A stretch of 32,132 bases of DNA from NCBI GenBank assembly GCA_014879675.1, contig JACSRQ010000159.1:1-32132 (forward strand). The letters run 5' to 3'. Each line of letters opens with the position of its first letter. Positions within the stretch are counted from its first letter, which is position 1. Below the pieces are notes generated by a model. It did not search any database. It was not told the origin of the DNA and was given only the letters and a program-made list of their open reading frames with translations. The DNA comes from Ignavibacteria bacterium. Lineage in GTDB: Bacteria; Bacteroidota; Ignavibacteria; Tepidaquicellales; OLB5. Position numbers and translations under genes: made by a program. Shown here piece after piece: positions 24,457-31,547 of the stretch.

Positions 24457-24505
24457 CAGTTAACAATTAGCAGTTAACAGTTAACAATTAACAGTTAGCA
24501 ATCAG
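24443..24505. repeat. Nine-unit heptamer repeat overlapping the aconitase stop codon
   Basis: Nine consecutive 7-mers start at 24443. Units 1-3 and 5-6 are cagttaa; units 4, 7, 8 and 9 are variants caattag, caattaa, cagttag and caatcag. The aconitase stop codon TAA (24454-24456) is formed by unit 2, and the last coded residues come from unit 1 and part of unit 2. The bases after it (24506-24530) hold no gene. Confidence 0.9.
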
Positions 24506-24532
24506 CAGCGGTTGTTCAGTTTATAAATACTT

Positions 24533-24561
24533 AATTAATGGATGCCCGTTTTAACGGGCAT
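24533..24561. repeat. TGGAT-hairpin element upstream of rhodanese
   Basis: Atgcccgtt (24542-24550) pairs with aacgggcat (24553-24561) in a 9-bp perfect stem. The element also carries a mini-ORF starting at ATG 24538, MDARFNGHKEF, whose TGA (24571-24573) overlaps the TTG start of the rhodanese gene by two bases. The stem bases differ from the copy at 22174 in a compensating way (ttcccg/cgggaa versus tgcccg/cgggca). Confidence 0.75.
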
Positions 24562-24569
24562 AAAGAATT

Positions 24570-24971
24570 TTGAACAATAAAATAATAATAGCAATTGTTG
24601 TTATAGCTGCGCTGGTACTGGTGTATAAATTTTTTCTAAGCGGACCTAAATCAACGGGTGCAGATATTGAGCCTGCCGAGTTCAGCGACCTGGCAAAAGA
24701 TAAAGATGCCGTTATAATTGATGTACGCAGCGGATTTGAGTTCGGCGGCGATAAGATCACTGGCGCGAAAAATGTCAGCTATACATCAGGCGGATTCAAG
24801 AGTTATGTTGAAAAGCTTGATAAAGATAAAACCTATCTTGTTTACTGTGCAAGCGGTTCACGCAGCGCGGGAGCCGTGAATACCATGAAGCAAATGGGAT
24901 TCGAAAAAGTGTATAACCTAAAAGGCGGAATGGAACACTGGAAATCAGCAGGTATGCCGGTGGTAAGATAG
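24570..24971 (+). CDS. Membrane-anchored rhodanese-like protein
   Basis: The 133-residue protein starts with a membrane anchor (IIIAIVVIAALVLVYKFFL) and carries one rhodanese domain from about residue 34. The catalytic loop is YCASGSRS with C93, and VIIDVRSGFEFGGDKITGAKNVSY is the usual CH2A-like N-terminal motif. It may transfer sulfur or reduce thiols in the periplasm; its partner is unknown. The only plausible start is TTG at 24570, since the next in-frame ATG is beyond the anchor. The stop codon of a hairpin-encoded mini-ORF overlaps this start. The 3' flank is a long tandem repeat. Confidence 0.9.
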   Translation: MNNKIIIAIVVIAALVLVYKFFLSGPKSTGADIEPAEFSDLAKDKDAVIIDVRSGFEFGGDKITGAKNVSYTSGGFKSYVEKLDKDKTYLVYCASGSRSAGAVNTMKQMGFEKVYNLKGGMEHWKSAGMPVVR

Positions 24972-24973
24972 GA

Positions 24974-25110
24974 ACGTGAAACGTCAAAACTTCCAGAAAA
25001 CGGAAGTCAGGCGTGAAATGTGAAAACTTCCATAAAGCGGAAGTCAGGCGTGAAATGTGAAACGTCAAAGCTTTCGGAAAACGGAAGTCAGGTGTCAAGC
25101 GTGAAAGTTT
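24974..25110. repeat. Tandem repeat of about 37-45 bases, three units, with internal hairpin
   Basis: Three imperfect units share the pattern cttcc-(6-7 bases)-ggaag, then tcaggcgtgaaatgtgaa (hairpin arms at 24990-25005, 25027-25043 and 25071-25086). The second unit also matches 8079 onward, about 17 kb away. The array begins 3 bases after the rhodanese stop. No gene is seen between 24972 and 25268. Confidence 0.8.
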
Positions 25111-25268
25111 CTCTTCCTTCGCTAATTTTTGTGAGGCATGCATAACGCGGAATAAAGACTTTCAGAAGCAGAACCTGTATTTAAAGCTTAAGTTATTGAT
25201 TCAACGGGCTTTTAGCTAAAACATTCTTTTCAGTTTTACTAAGCAAAATTATTATGTATATTTAGTAT

Positions 25269-25505
25269 ATGACGAAATTAGCAAATAGAATAATAGTAGA
25301 CGACAATATCTGCAACGGCAAACCGATCTTAAACGGTAAACGAATAACCGTTCAAAGCATTTTGGAATTTCTGGCATCGGGAGATAGCAAAGAGGATATT
25401 TTAAAACAATTTCCGTCGCTTGAGCCGGGCGATATTGAAGCATGTCTGAGTTTCGCCGCCACACTTCTTGATAGACAGTACATCATTAAACAACAAACGG
25501 TTTAA
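25269..25505 (+). CDS. DUF433 protein, probable antitoxin of a type II pair
   Basis: The 78-residue protein fits DUF433: RIIVDDNICNGKPILNGKRITVQSILEFLASGDSKEDILKQFPSLEPGDIEACLSFAATLL. This family contains a winged-helix-like region and commonly precedes a DUF5615 PIN-like gene, as here. It would be the antitoxin. It overlaps the next gene by one base (TAA/ATG sharing A at 25505). The TTTT-N19-TATATTTA sequence at 25234-25264 is a near-promoter match but would place the start of transcription at the ATG, so it is uncertain. Confidence 0.88.
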   Translation: MTKLANRIIVDDNICNGKPILNGKRITVQSILEFLASGDSKEDILKQFPSLEPGDIEACLSFAATLLDRQYIIKQQTV

Positions 25506-25846
25506 TGGCAAAGTATTTGGTTGATGTAAACCTGCCCTATTATTTTTCGTTCTGGAATTCCGATGAATTCATACACCTGAGAGATATTAATGATGAGATG
25601 AAAGATGAAGAAGTTTGGGAATTCGCAAAAAGCAACAATCTAACGATAATATCCAAAGATTCTGATTTTTCAAACAGGATAATAGTTTCAAATCCCCCTC
25701 CTAAGGTCATTCATATTAAAATTGGAAATGTTAGCTTAAAAGAACTTTACAGAATTTGTTCTTTATTATGGCAAGATATTATGAAAATGAATCAGGACTA
25801 TAAACTTGTTAACGTATTTAGAGACAGAATTGAGGGAATAAAGTAA
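25505..25846 (+). CDS. DUF5615 PIN-like protein, probable toxin
   Basis: The 113-residue protein starts with MAKYLVDVNLPYYF, where D7 matches the conserved first acidic residue of PIN-like nucleases. Further candidate acidic residues occur at DEEVWEFAK and SKDSDFSNR (D53-D55 area). It should be a ribonuclease-type toxin neutralised by the DUF433 product; activity is inferred from the family pairing. The start and stop each overlap neighbours by one base, so translation of the three genes is likely coupled. Confidence 0.88.
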   Translation: MAKYLVDVNLPYYFSFWNSDEFIHLRDINDEMKDEEVWEFAKSNNLTIISKDSDFSNRIIVSNPPPKVIHIKIGNVSLKELYRICSLLWQDIMKMNQDYKLVNVFRDRIEGIK

Positions 25847-26664
25847 TGGGTCTCCCCAGACTACAAGAGCAGCAATATATAAAAACACGTAGGAGGATAC
25901 ACTCCATAGCGAAGCTTGTTGGCAGGCTGCGCGAAGTATTAGTTGAGCCTATTGCCAAAAACGACAACCTCTGGCTTACAGCCGGAGAAAAGGGATTCAG
26001 CACGCCGGCTATATCGAAGTATAACGGTTTGGAGATAGGGTTTAACCCGGAATTGCTCTGTATAGAAATTACCGATGAAAGCAGCCGGTACGGTTCTGTA
26101 ACGGTTACGGGCAAAACCATGCAGGAACTTGGCAGGGAAGTACTTGAAGTACTAAAAAATGATTTCAGCATTACGCCCGCAGTTGATGCCGCGGAATTTG
26201 ATGCCGGGCGGAAGATAGAAATCGATGCAGCGGCTGCACAGGATTTCCTGCAGCAGTTCGCCTGGTTCACAAACGCCATCAATGCCTTCCATAAAACTAT
26301 CGGATTCTCAGACGGCGTCAAAACGCAGGTTTGCCTATGGCCGCATCATTTTGATAATGCGTTCAAATGGTTCAGCGGGCGGAAGATAGATGAAACCGAT
26401 GAATTCATGGGTATCGGAGTCTCGAACGGCGACGATATGTATGAGCTGCCATATGTGTATATGACAATTTATCCCGAGCTGAGGAAAATGAATACGCTTG
26501 ATATTCCCGATGGCGCGCATTTGCATGATTCCGGCTGGCAGGGTCTGCTTCTAACCTATGAAGCAATTACAGAAAAGACTTCGCCGGAAGAACAGGCTGA
26601 GATGGTTAGTAATTTCTTTGCAAAGGGATTCGCAGGTATAAAAAGGGGATTCAGCAAGAGGTAA
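25846..26664 (+). CDS. DUF5996 family protein
   Basis: The 272-residue cytoplasmic protein matches DUF5996 in length and motifs: RRRIHSIAKLVGRLREVLVEPIAKNDNLWL, then VCLWPHHFDNAFKWFSGRK, GIGVSNGDDMYELPYVYMTIYPEL and HDSGWQGLLLTYEAI. The histidines in LWPHHFD and HDSGW could bind a metal or ligand, but the function is unknown. It overlaps the DUF5615 gene by one base and so forms the third gene of the unit. That link to a toxin-antitoxin pair is unusual and could be chance insertion of the pair upstream. Confidence 0.85.
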   Translation: MGLPRLQEQQYIKTRRRIHSIAKLVGRLREVLVEPIAKNDNLWLTAGEKGFSTPAISKYNGLEIGFNPELLCIEITDESSRYGSVTVTGKTMQELGREVLEVLKNDFSITPAVDAAEFDAGRKIEIDAAAAQDFLQQFAWFTNAINAFHKTIGFSDGVKTQVCLWPHHFDNAFKWFSGRKIDETDEFMGIGVSNGDDMYELPYVYMTIYPELRKMNTLDIPDGAHLHDSGWQGLLLTYEAITEKTSPEEQAEMVSNFFAKGFAGIKRGFSKR

Positions 26665-26698
26665 CTTTTTTTACAGCATACGTTAACTACGGCGCAAA

Positions 26699-27559
26699 TT
26701 ACATATCTTTAAATACACGCTCCAAATATCCCATTACATTTGTTTCCTCATCTATATTATAATCGTATCCCAGCTTACCGGCTGTACGCTTTGCGAGTGA
26801 GGCGAACAGCTCCGTCATAACCAATAGGGAGTTTTTATTTCGCTCTATATCGGCATCGGGATACGTCAGAAGCAGCTTCTCGTATATTTCAGGCGGCAGG
26901 TGTTTAAACATAAACTTTCCGCCTTTGCCGGTGGAAACCGAAAAATCTGTTTCGCAGCCGATGTACCACTCAATAATACGCATGAACATGGGGCGGATTG
27001 TGGTTTCGGTAACTTCTTTGGCATAGGTTATCTCACCCCTTGCGAGCCCTTTAGCCGCATACGTGCACACCCACCAGAATTCATTACATGTATCTGCAAA
27101 TAACTTGGCGGATGGTTTTGTTATATGGTGATCCTTATCTGATGGCGGCTTTATTCCTGTAAACAAGCCGTCTTTATCAAGCCATACTATTGAAAGACTC
27201 TCGGGGTGGTAATTGTCGTCGAGTTTATCAATTGGGTATAGAGTCAGATCTATACGATTGCCGTCTTTGAATAACATCAGGTATGAAAATCCCGCTCTAT
27301 GTTTATCTGCATCACCCGGGTATAACTCCATTTCATCCGGAAGCTGCATAACTATTTTCTCACCGAATACATTAATCCATTTATGATCGCTTGTAAAGCT
27401 GCTTATATCGTTCACATAATAAACGATGTCGAAATCCCTGTAATTATCAGCAAGTACATTTGGATTAGCCCTTGAGCCGTTAAGTATAACGGCGCGGATG
27501 AGGGGATCGGTTTCCGCCGTTTTTTGTATAAGCTCTTTTATTTCTTCTTCGCTTCGCAT
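26699..27559 (-). CDS. Aminoglycoside 6-adenylyltransferase family protein (ANT(6)/AadK-like)
   Basis: The protein has about 286 residues. The nucleotidyltransferase signature AVILNGSRANPNVLADNYRDFDIVYYV has the GS-x-x-x-N and D-x-D spacing (D46, D48 region) of the streptomycin-modifying ANT(6) group. Later segments WWVCTYAAKGLARGEITYAKE and MFMRIIEWYIGCETDFSVSTGKGGKFM match the family's C-terminal helices. Such enzymes transfer AMP to streptomycin; chromosomal homologues are common and do not always confer resistance. The ATG at 27559 was chosen over TTG at 27568. The gene is convergent with the DUF5996 gene and followed upstream by a repeat element. Confidence 0.85.
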   Translation of the reverse strand: MRSEEEIKELIQKTAETDPLIRAVILNGSRANPNVLADNYRDFDIVYYVNDISSFTSDHKWINVFGEKIVMQLPDEMELYPGDADKHRAGFSYLMLFKDGNRIDLTLYPIDKLDDNYHPESLSIVWLDKDGLFTGIKPPSDKDHHITKPSAKLFADTCNEFWWVCTYAAKGLARGEITYAKEVTETTIRPMFMRIIEWYIGCETDFSVSTGKGGKFMFKHLPPEIYEKLLLTYPDADIERNKNSLLVMTELFASLAKRTAGKLGYDYNIDEETNVMGYLERVFKDM

Positions 27560-27627
27560 TTTTTTCAATCCATAAAAATACCTCTTAGTACACGACAGGA
27601 GTACATTTGATTTGATAATTTGTTTTT

Positions 27628-27747
27628 CCCCTCACCCCCAGCCCACCTGACTGCCTTGGCAGTTCTCCCAAGAGGAGAGGGGAGAAAAGCCTCAAGAATT
27701 TCGTTATTCCCCCTCTCCTTTCAGGAGAGGGGGTTAGGGGGTGAGGT
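27628..27747. repeat. C/G-run repeat element, copy C, with nested hairpins
   Basis: The element starts cccctcaccccc and ends gggggtgagg, giving inverted ends. Between them are the perfect hairpin actgcc-tt-ggcagt (27650-27663), the pair tctccc/gggaga, the core ctcaagaatttcgttattcc (27691-27710), and the hairpin ccctctcc-(tttca)-ggagaggg (27711-27731). In reverse it is collinear with 8164-8258. The region 27560-27947 holds this repeat and AT-rich DNA (27748-27912) in which I see nothing else. Confidence 0.7.
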
Positions 27748-27913
27748 CAAGTATTGCTGAAATTTTAAAAAACCTTACTTCAAACAGAGGTTTACACAGA
27801 TTAAATTATTGTCGTGCATCTTAAAAATACCTTAAACTCAAATTATATACTATGAATTATCGTTGCAACCTGTTAATTTTGCACTTCAAATCTAAAAGTA
27901 ATTACAAATTAGT

Positions 27914-27940
27914 TTAATGGATACCCGCTTTCGCGGGTAT
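27914..27940. repeat. TGGAT-hairpin element upstream of exonuclease III
   Basis: Atacccgc (27921-27928) pairs with gcgggtat (27933-27940), loop tttc. It is preceded by taatgg. It is the third copy of the family also found at 22166 and 24533. An ATG inside its right arm (27939) is in frame with the exonuclease III gene, 9 bases before the likely start. Confidence 0.75.
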
Positions 27941-27947
27941 GGATCAG

Positions 27948-28727
27948 ATGGCAAAAAAGGAACTTAAAATATTCTGCTGGAACGTAAACGGCATCCGCGC
28001 AGCATGGAAAAAAGATTTTGGCAAATGGCTGAAAAAAGCATCGCCCGATATTTTATGCCTGCAGGAAACCAAGGCGCAGGAAGAGCAGCTGGGTGACGAG
28101 ATCAAAAAAATAGATGGCTATTGCTGCCACTTTTTTTCCGCCGAGAAAAAAGGGTACTCAGGTGTCGCGGTTTATTCCAAACCCGAGCCCATTGAAGTGA
28201 AAAAAGGATTCGGCAATCCGTTTTATGATAATGAAGGCAGGGTTATAGAAGCGAATTATAAGGACTTCACTATATATAACGTGTATTTCCCTAACGGCGG
28301 GCGCGGACCCGAGAGAGTAAAGTATAAGCTGGATTTTTATAACGAGCTGTTTTTCCACGTGGAGAAAAAACGGAAGAAGCAGAAGAACATTATTATCTGC
28401 GGTGACTTCAATACCGCGCACAAAGAGATCGATCTTGCGCGCCCGAAGGAGAATGCCAAAAATACCGGCTTCCTGCCGGAGGAAAGAGCGTGGATAGATA
28501 CCATTGTTAACCTGGGCTATATAGATATCTTCAGGGAGTTTAACGATAAGCCGGAGCAATATACATATTGGGATCAGATCACGCGCTCGCGCGAACGCAA
28601 TGTTGGCTGGCGAATTGATTATTTCATGATATCAAAGGAAATGCGTAAGCTTGTAACTGATGCAAAGATACATCCCAATGTTATGGGCAGCGACCACTGC
28701 CCCATAGAGCTTGACCTGAAAATATGA
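27948..28727 (+). CDS. xth: Exodeoxyribonuclease III
   Basis: The AP endonuclease and 3'-5' exonuclease of base-excision repair. From ATG 27948 the protein has 259 residues, close to the family length. Motifs are FCWNVNGIRAAWKKDF with N12, LCLQETKAQEEQL with E40, FPNGGRGPERVKYKL, ICGDFNTAHKEIDLARPK with the catalytic Asp and Asn, GWRIDYFMIS and GSDHCPIEL with the final Asp-His pair. All are intact. The ATG at 27939 is also in frame but lies inside the hairpin arm and adds only three residues, so 27948 is preferred. An intrinsic terminator 17 bases after the stop codon ends the transcript. Confidence 0.95.
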   Translation: MAKKELKIFCWNVNGIRAAWKKDFGKWLKKASPDILCLQETKAQEEQLGDEIKKIDGYCCHFFSAEKKGYSGVAVYSKPEPIEVKKGFGNPFYDNEGRVIEANYKDFTIYNVYFPNGGRGPERVKYKLDFYNELFFHVEKKRKKQKNIIICGDFNTAHKEIDLARPKENAKNTGFLPEERAWIDTIVNLGYIDIFREFNDKPEQYTYWDQITRSRERNVGWRIDYFMISKEMRKLVTDAKIHPNVMGSDHCPIELDLKI

Positions 28728-28744
28728 TCAATCAGGAAACCCCG

Positions 28745-28768
28745 GGGAGGCGATAAGCCTCCCTTTTT
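28745..28768 (+). terminator. Intrinsic terminator
   Basis: A 7-bp stem, gggaggc (28745-28751) with gcctccc (28757-28763), has a gataa loop and a T run at 28764-28768. It lies 17 bases after the exonuclease III stop. Between 28769 and 29014 I see only an AT-rich leader region with a lone -7-like tatgtttg (28925-28932). Confidence 0.9.
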
Positions 28769-29014
28769 GCTAGCCATTTTGCTTATTGGAAACACCTATG
28801 CTGCATATTACGCGAACTTTAACCCCTTCACGTCACAACTCCAAGACACCTAAAAACAAGACATTAGCATCCTAATTGAAGCGACTACCATAATCACGGT
28901 ATAGCATACACTAACCATATACGTTATGTTTGAGCAACAACATGATTAACGTAAACAGCTATTCAACATGACGAATTTAAATTGCATATTAGTACCGGAA
29001 ACAAGGAGAAGAAA

Positions 29015-31171
29015 ATGAAAACCTTTATTACGATCATTCTATTGATATTTGCAATTTCAGAAGCCGCTGCACAGACGGGATGCGAAGTTGGGCTTAACAA
29101 TGCTATACCGCCGGCACCGTATTCAGAAGGCTACCTGGTATTTGACGGCTCGGGAGATTTTCTGCGCACAAACGATATCAACGGGCTCGAGTTCCCACCG
29201 AACTCAACAGATAGCTTTACAATTTCTACCCGGTTTAAAGTTACAAGACCGCATGCGCCAATGTACATTCTCGGCAAGATGCGGACAGCCGGCTGGGCGC
29301 TCGGTTATCACACAGTTGAGTACGGCTATGTAAGCATACTGTTCAACAATGAATGGAAAAGAATTTATAATCTTGGTACAGATACAAGCTGGCACAATTA
29401 CAAAATAGTTTATAACCGTTCTTTGCAAACGTTAACAGCAATAGTTGATGGTAATGTAACGGAAGTTCACAATAATTTTACTTACTCAAGTCTTTCAGAT
29501 AACTCAGCTTTTTCTGTAGGCAACGTTGGATTTTTTCCGCAGTACGGTCCATTTTCTGTGAACCTTTCGGCGTATTGGTTCAAGGGTGCTATTGCCAGCG
29601 TTAAGATCAATTCAAACGCGCTGTGTATTGTTGATTACAGTTTTAATGAGGGAGGCGGACAGGTTGCCCGCGACTCCTCATCTTATTTTTATTCCGATAG
29701 AACCCTGCCCGGCAGCACGACTTGCGGCACATCGCACATGATGCTTGGTTACATGCCTTCGGAAGATACGTGCGACCCGGTTTGGTCTGCTTTGGATACA
29801 CCGGTTGAATCAGGATTTTCATCGCTTGGTACGGGAATGATGTACATATACTCCGGTCAGTACGGCGTGTACAGTACAGATCATTATTCGATGGCTATGA
29901 CAGTATGGAACGGCCAGCTTATTAACACAGGGGTCTTTAATATCGCCGGCGGTGTAAGCGCAAACCATATAGCTTCATGGGATGGCAGCACATGGTCGCC
30001 CCTTGGAGCAGGGCTTAACCACGAGGCGCAGGCGGTTTGTTCATACAATGGCAATTTGTATGCGGCCGGATTTTTTGATTCAGCCGGCACAAGACCTGCA
30101 AGTTATGTTGCAAGATGGGATGGCGCCGAGTGGGACGAAGTTGGCGGCGGTATAGATAATATCGGCAACGTAATGACTACTTTCCGCGGTGACCTTGTTG
30201 TGGGCGGATGGTTCACGCAGGCAGGCGGCGAAAACGCGCTATCAATAGCACGGTGGGACGGTACGGCATGGCACAGCATGAAAATCGGTATGAACGGACC
30301 TGTATATTCGCTGTGTGAATATAACGGCGAGCTTTACGCAGGCGGAAATTTTTATTTTGCAGGCAACGAGATCTGCAAAGGCATAGCAAAGTGGGATGGC
30401 TATAAGTGGTATCCGGTTGGAACAGGTGTTGCAGGCGGCGAAGCAGGAGTTTATGCGCTTGAAGTTTATAACGGCGAGCTTTATGCAGGCGGCTCATTTA
30501 TTACAATGAACGGTGTATCAGTTTATAATATAGCAAAGTATAACGGTTCTGTTTGGAGCTCTGTTGGAAGCGGCGCGACCGGCGCGAACTGCAATCCCTC
30601 ACAGGGAATAGTAAGCTCTCTCCGTGTTTGCCGCGGCGAGCTTTATGCTGCAGGTATGTTCACAAGGATGAACGGAACAACGGCCAACAAGCTTGCGAAG
30701 TATAATTCATACACATGGTGCCCGGTAGAGTATGGTGTGGATCTGAAACCAAGGGCAATGGTGGTATATGAAGATGAGCTTGTAATAAACGGTGATTTTT
30801 ACGGTGCATCAGGTGTGCAAAGCAGTAACATTGTGAAGTACACACCAAGAACAGTTGTAACAGGTTATAACGGTAACACAGAAACACCAAAACAGTTCAC
30901 GCTTGGGCAAAACTATCCCAACCCGTTTAATCCCTCAACTGTAATTAAATACAGCGTTGCCAAGAACAGCACGACGGTTAAGCTTGCTGTATATGATGTG
31001 ACGGGTAAGATGGTAGCCGAGCTTGTTAACAAACAGGTTAACACCGGCAGCTACGAAGTGAAGTTTGAAGCATCAGCTTTGGCGAGCGGAATATACATTT
31101 ACCGTATCGAAGCCAGGGATAAAGACGGCGTAACATTTACCGAAAGCAAAAAAATGGCGCTTATTAAGTAG
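29015..31171 (+). CDS. Secreted protein with LamG-like and beta-propeller-like repeats and T9SS type A sorting domain
   Basis: The 718-residue protein begins with a signal peptide, MKTFITIILLIFAISEAAAQ; ATG 29015 has an aaggag site 6 bases upstream. Residues of about 35-210 form a LamG/concanavalin-like domain (YLVFDGSGDFLRTNDINGLEF). Then come about six blade-like repeats of near 48 residues with the pattern NGELYAGG and (I/V)A(K/R)(W/Y)(D/N)G (for example YNGELYAGGNFYFAG). The end carries FTLGQNYPNPFNPSTVIKYSV and AVYDVTGKMVAELV, ending GVTFTESKKMALIK: a type IX secretion sorting domain, so the protein should be exported and attached to or released from the surface. Ligand unknown; a sugar or surface-binding role is inferred from domains only. 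Confidence 0.92.
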   Translation: MKTFITIILLIFAISEAAAQTGCEVGLNNAIPPAPYSEGYLVFDGSGDFLRTNDINGLEFPPNSTDSFTISTRFKVTRPHAPMYILGKMRTAGWALGYHTVEYGYVSILFNNEWKRIYNLGTDTSWHNYKIVYNRSLQTLTAIVDGNVTEVHNNFTYSSLSDNSAFSVGNVGFFPQYGPFSVNLSAYWFKGAIASVKINSNALCIVDYSFNEGGGQVARDSSSYFYSDRTLPGSTTCGTSHMMLGYMPSEDTCDPVWSALDTPVESGFSSLGTGMMYIYSGQYGVYSTDHYSMAMTVWNGQLINTGVFNIAGGVSANHIASWDGSTWSPLGAGLNHEAQAVCSYNGNLYAAGFFDSAGTRPASYVARWDGAEWDEVGGGIDNIGNVMTTFRGDLVVGGWFTQAGGENALSIARWDGTAWHSMKIGMNGPVYSLCEYNGELYAGGNFYFAGNEICKGIAKWDGYKWYPVGTGVAGGEAGVYALEVYNGELYAGGSFITMNGVSVYNIAKYNGSVWSSVGSGATGANCNPSQGIVSSLRVCRGELYAAGMFTRMNGTTANKLAKYNSYTWCPVEYGVDLKPRAMVVYEDELVINGDFYGASGVQSSNIVKYTPRTVVTGYNGNTETPKQFTLGQNYPNPFNPSTVIKYSVAKNSTTVKLAVYDVTGKMVAELVNKQVNTGSYEVKFEASALASGIYIYRIEARDKDGVTFTESKKMALIK

Positions 31172-31260
31172 GTGAGTGGTTGATTAGGTGAGTAGTGAAA
31201 TAGCGAGATAGTGAAATGGTGAAATAGTGGTGTGTGGTTAGATAAGCGGTGATTAAGTTA
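31172..31260. repeat. Degenerate short-period repeat after a stop codon
   Basis: Following the TAG the DNA is a string of imperfect gtgaaatag- and gtgagtgg-like words, with A/G bias and almost no C. The rest of the 31261-31402 gap is AT-rich; a 14-base direct repeat tttcttcatgttgt occurs twice near 31353-31380. Confidence 0.55.
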
Positions 31261-31402
31261 AACAAGAAAGAGTATTAAATAAGTTACAAATAAAAAATGG
31301 AATTATGATTCAATAAAATATAAAAGTTTTAACCGCGAGAGTTTACTTCGTTTTTTTCTTCATGTTGTTTCTTCATGTTGTTGTTCTCTTCTCCATTCCC
31401 CC

Positions 31403-31440
31403 GGGCTGCTGCAGTAATGCGGCAGCCCTTATTTTATTTT
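31403..31440 (+). terminator. Intrinsic terminator in the 31172-31547 gap
   Basis: Gggctgctgc (31403-31412) pairs with gcggcagccc (31419-31428), 10 pairs with one G-T, loop agtaat, followed by a T-rich tail ttattttatttt. It is about 230 bases after the T9SS protein stop codon, so it may be its terminator or a boundary for the next gene. Confidence 0.75.
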
Positions 31441-31547
31441 GCTTTAAATCTTCCGGTTTTGAAGCCAATCATGTGTTTTCCTTCCCTCAATTAGAGTTGT
31501 AAAATCAGTTTGTTAGTATTATTTTATACTAATCAAATTGTACAAAT

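Noticed and set aside
27939-27947. ATG 27939 as the exonuclease III start
   Set aside because: It lies in the arm of the hairpin element and adds only M-D-Q. ATG 27948 gives the family's normal N-terminus.
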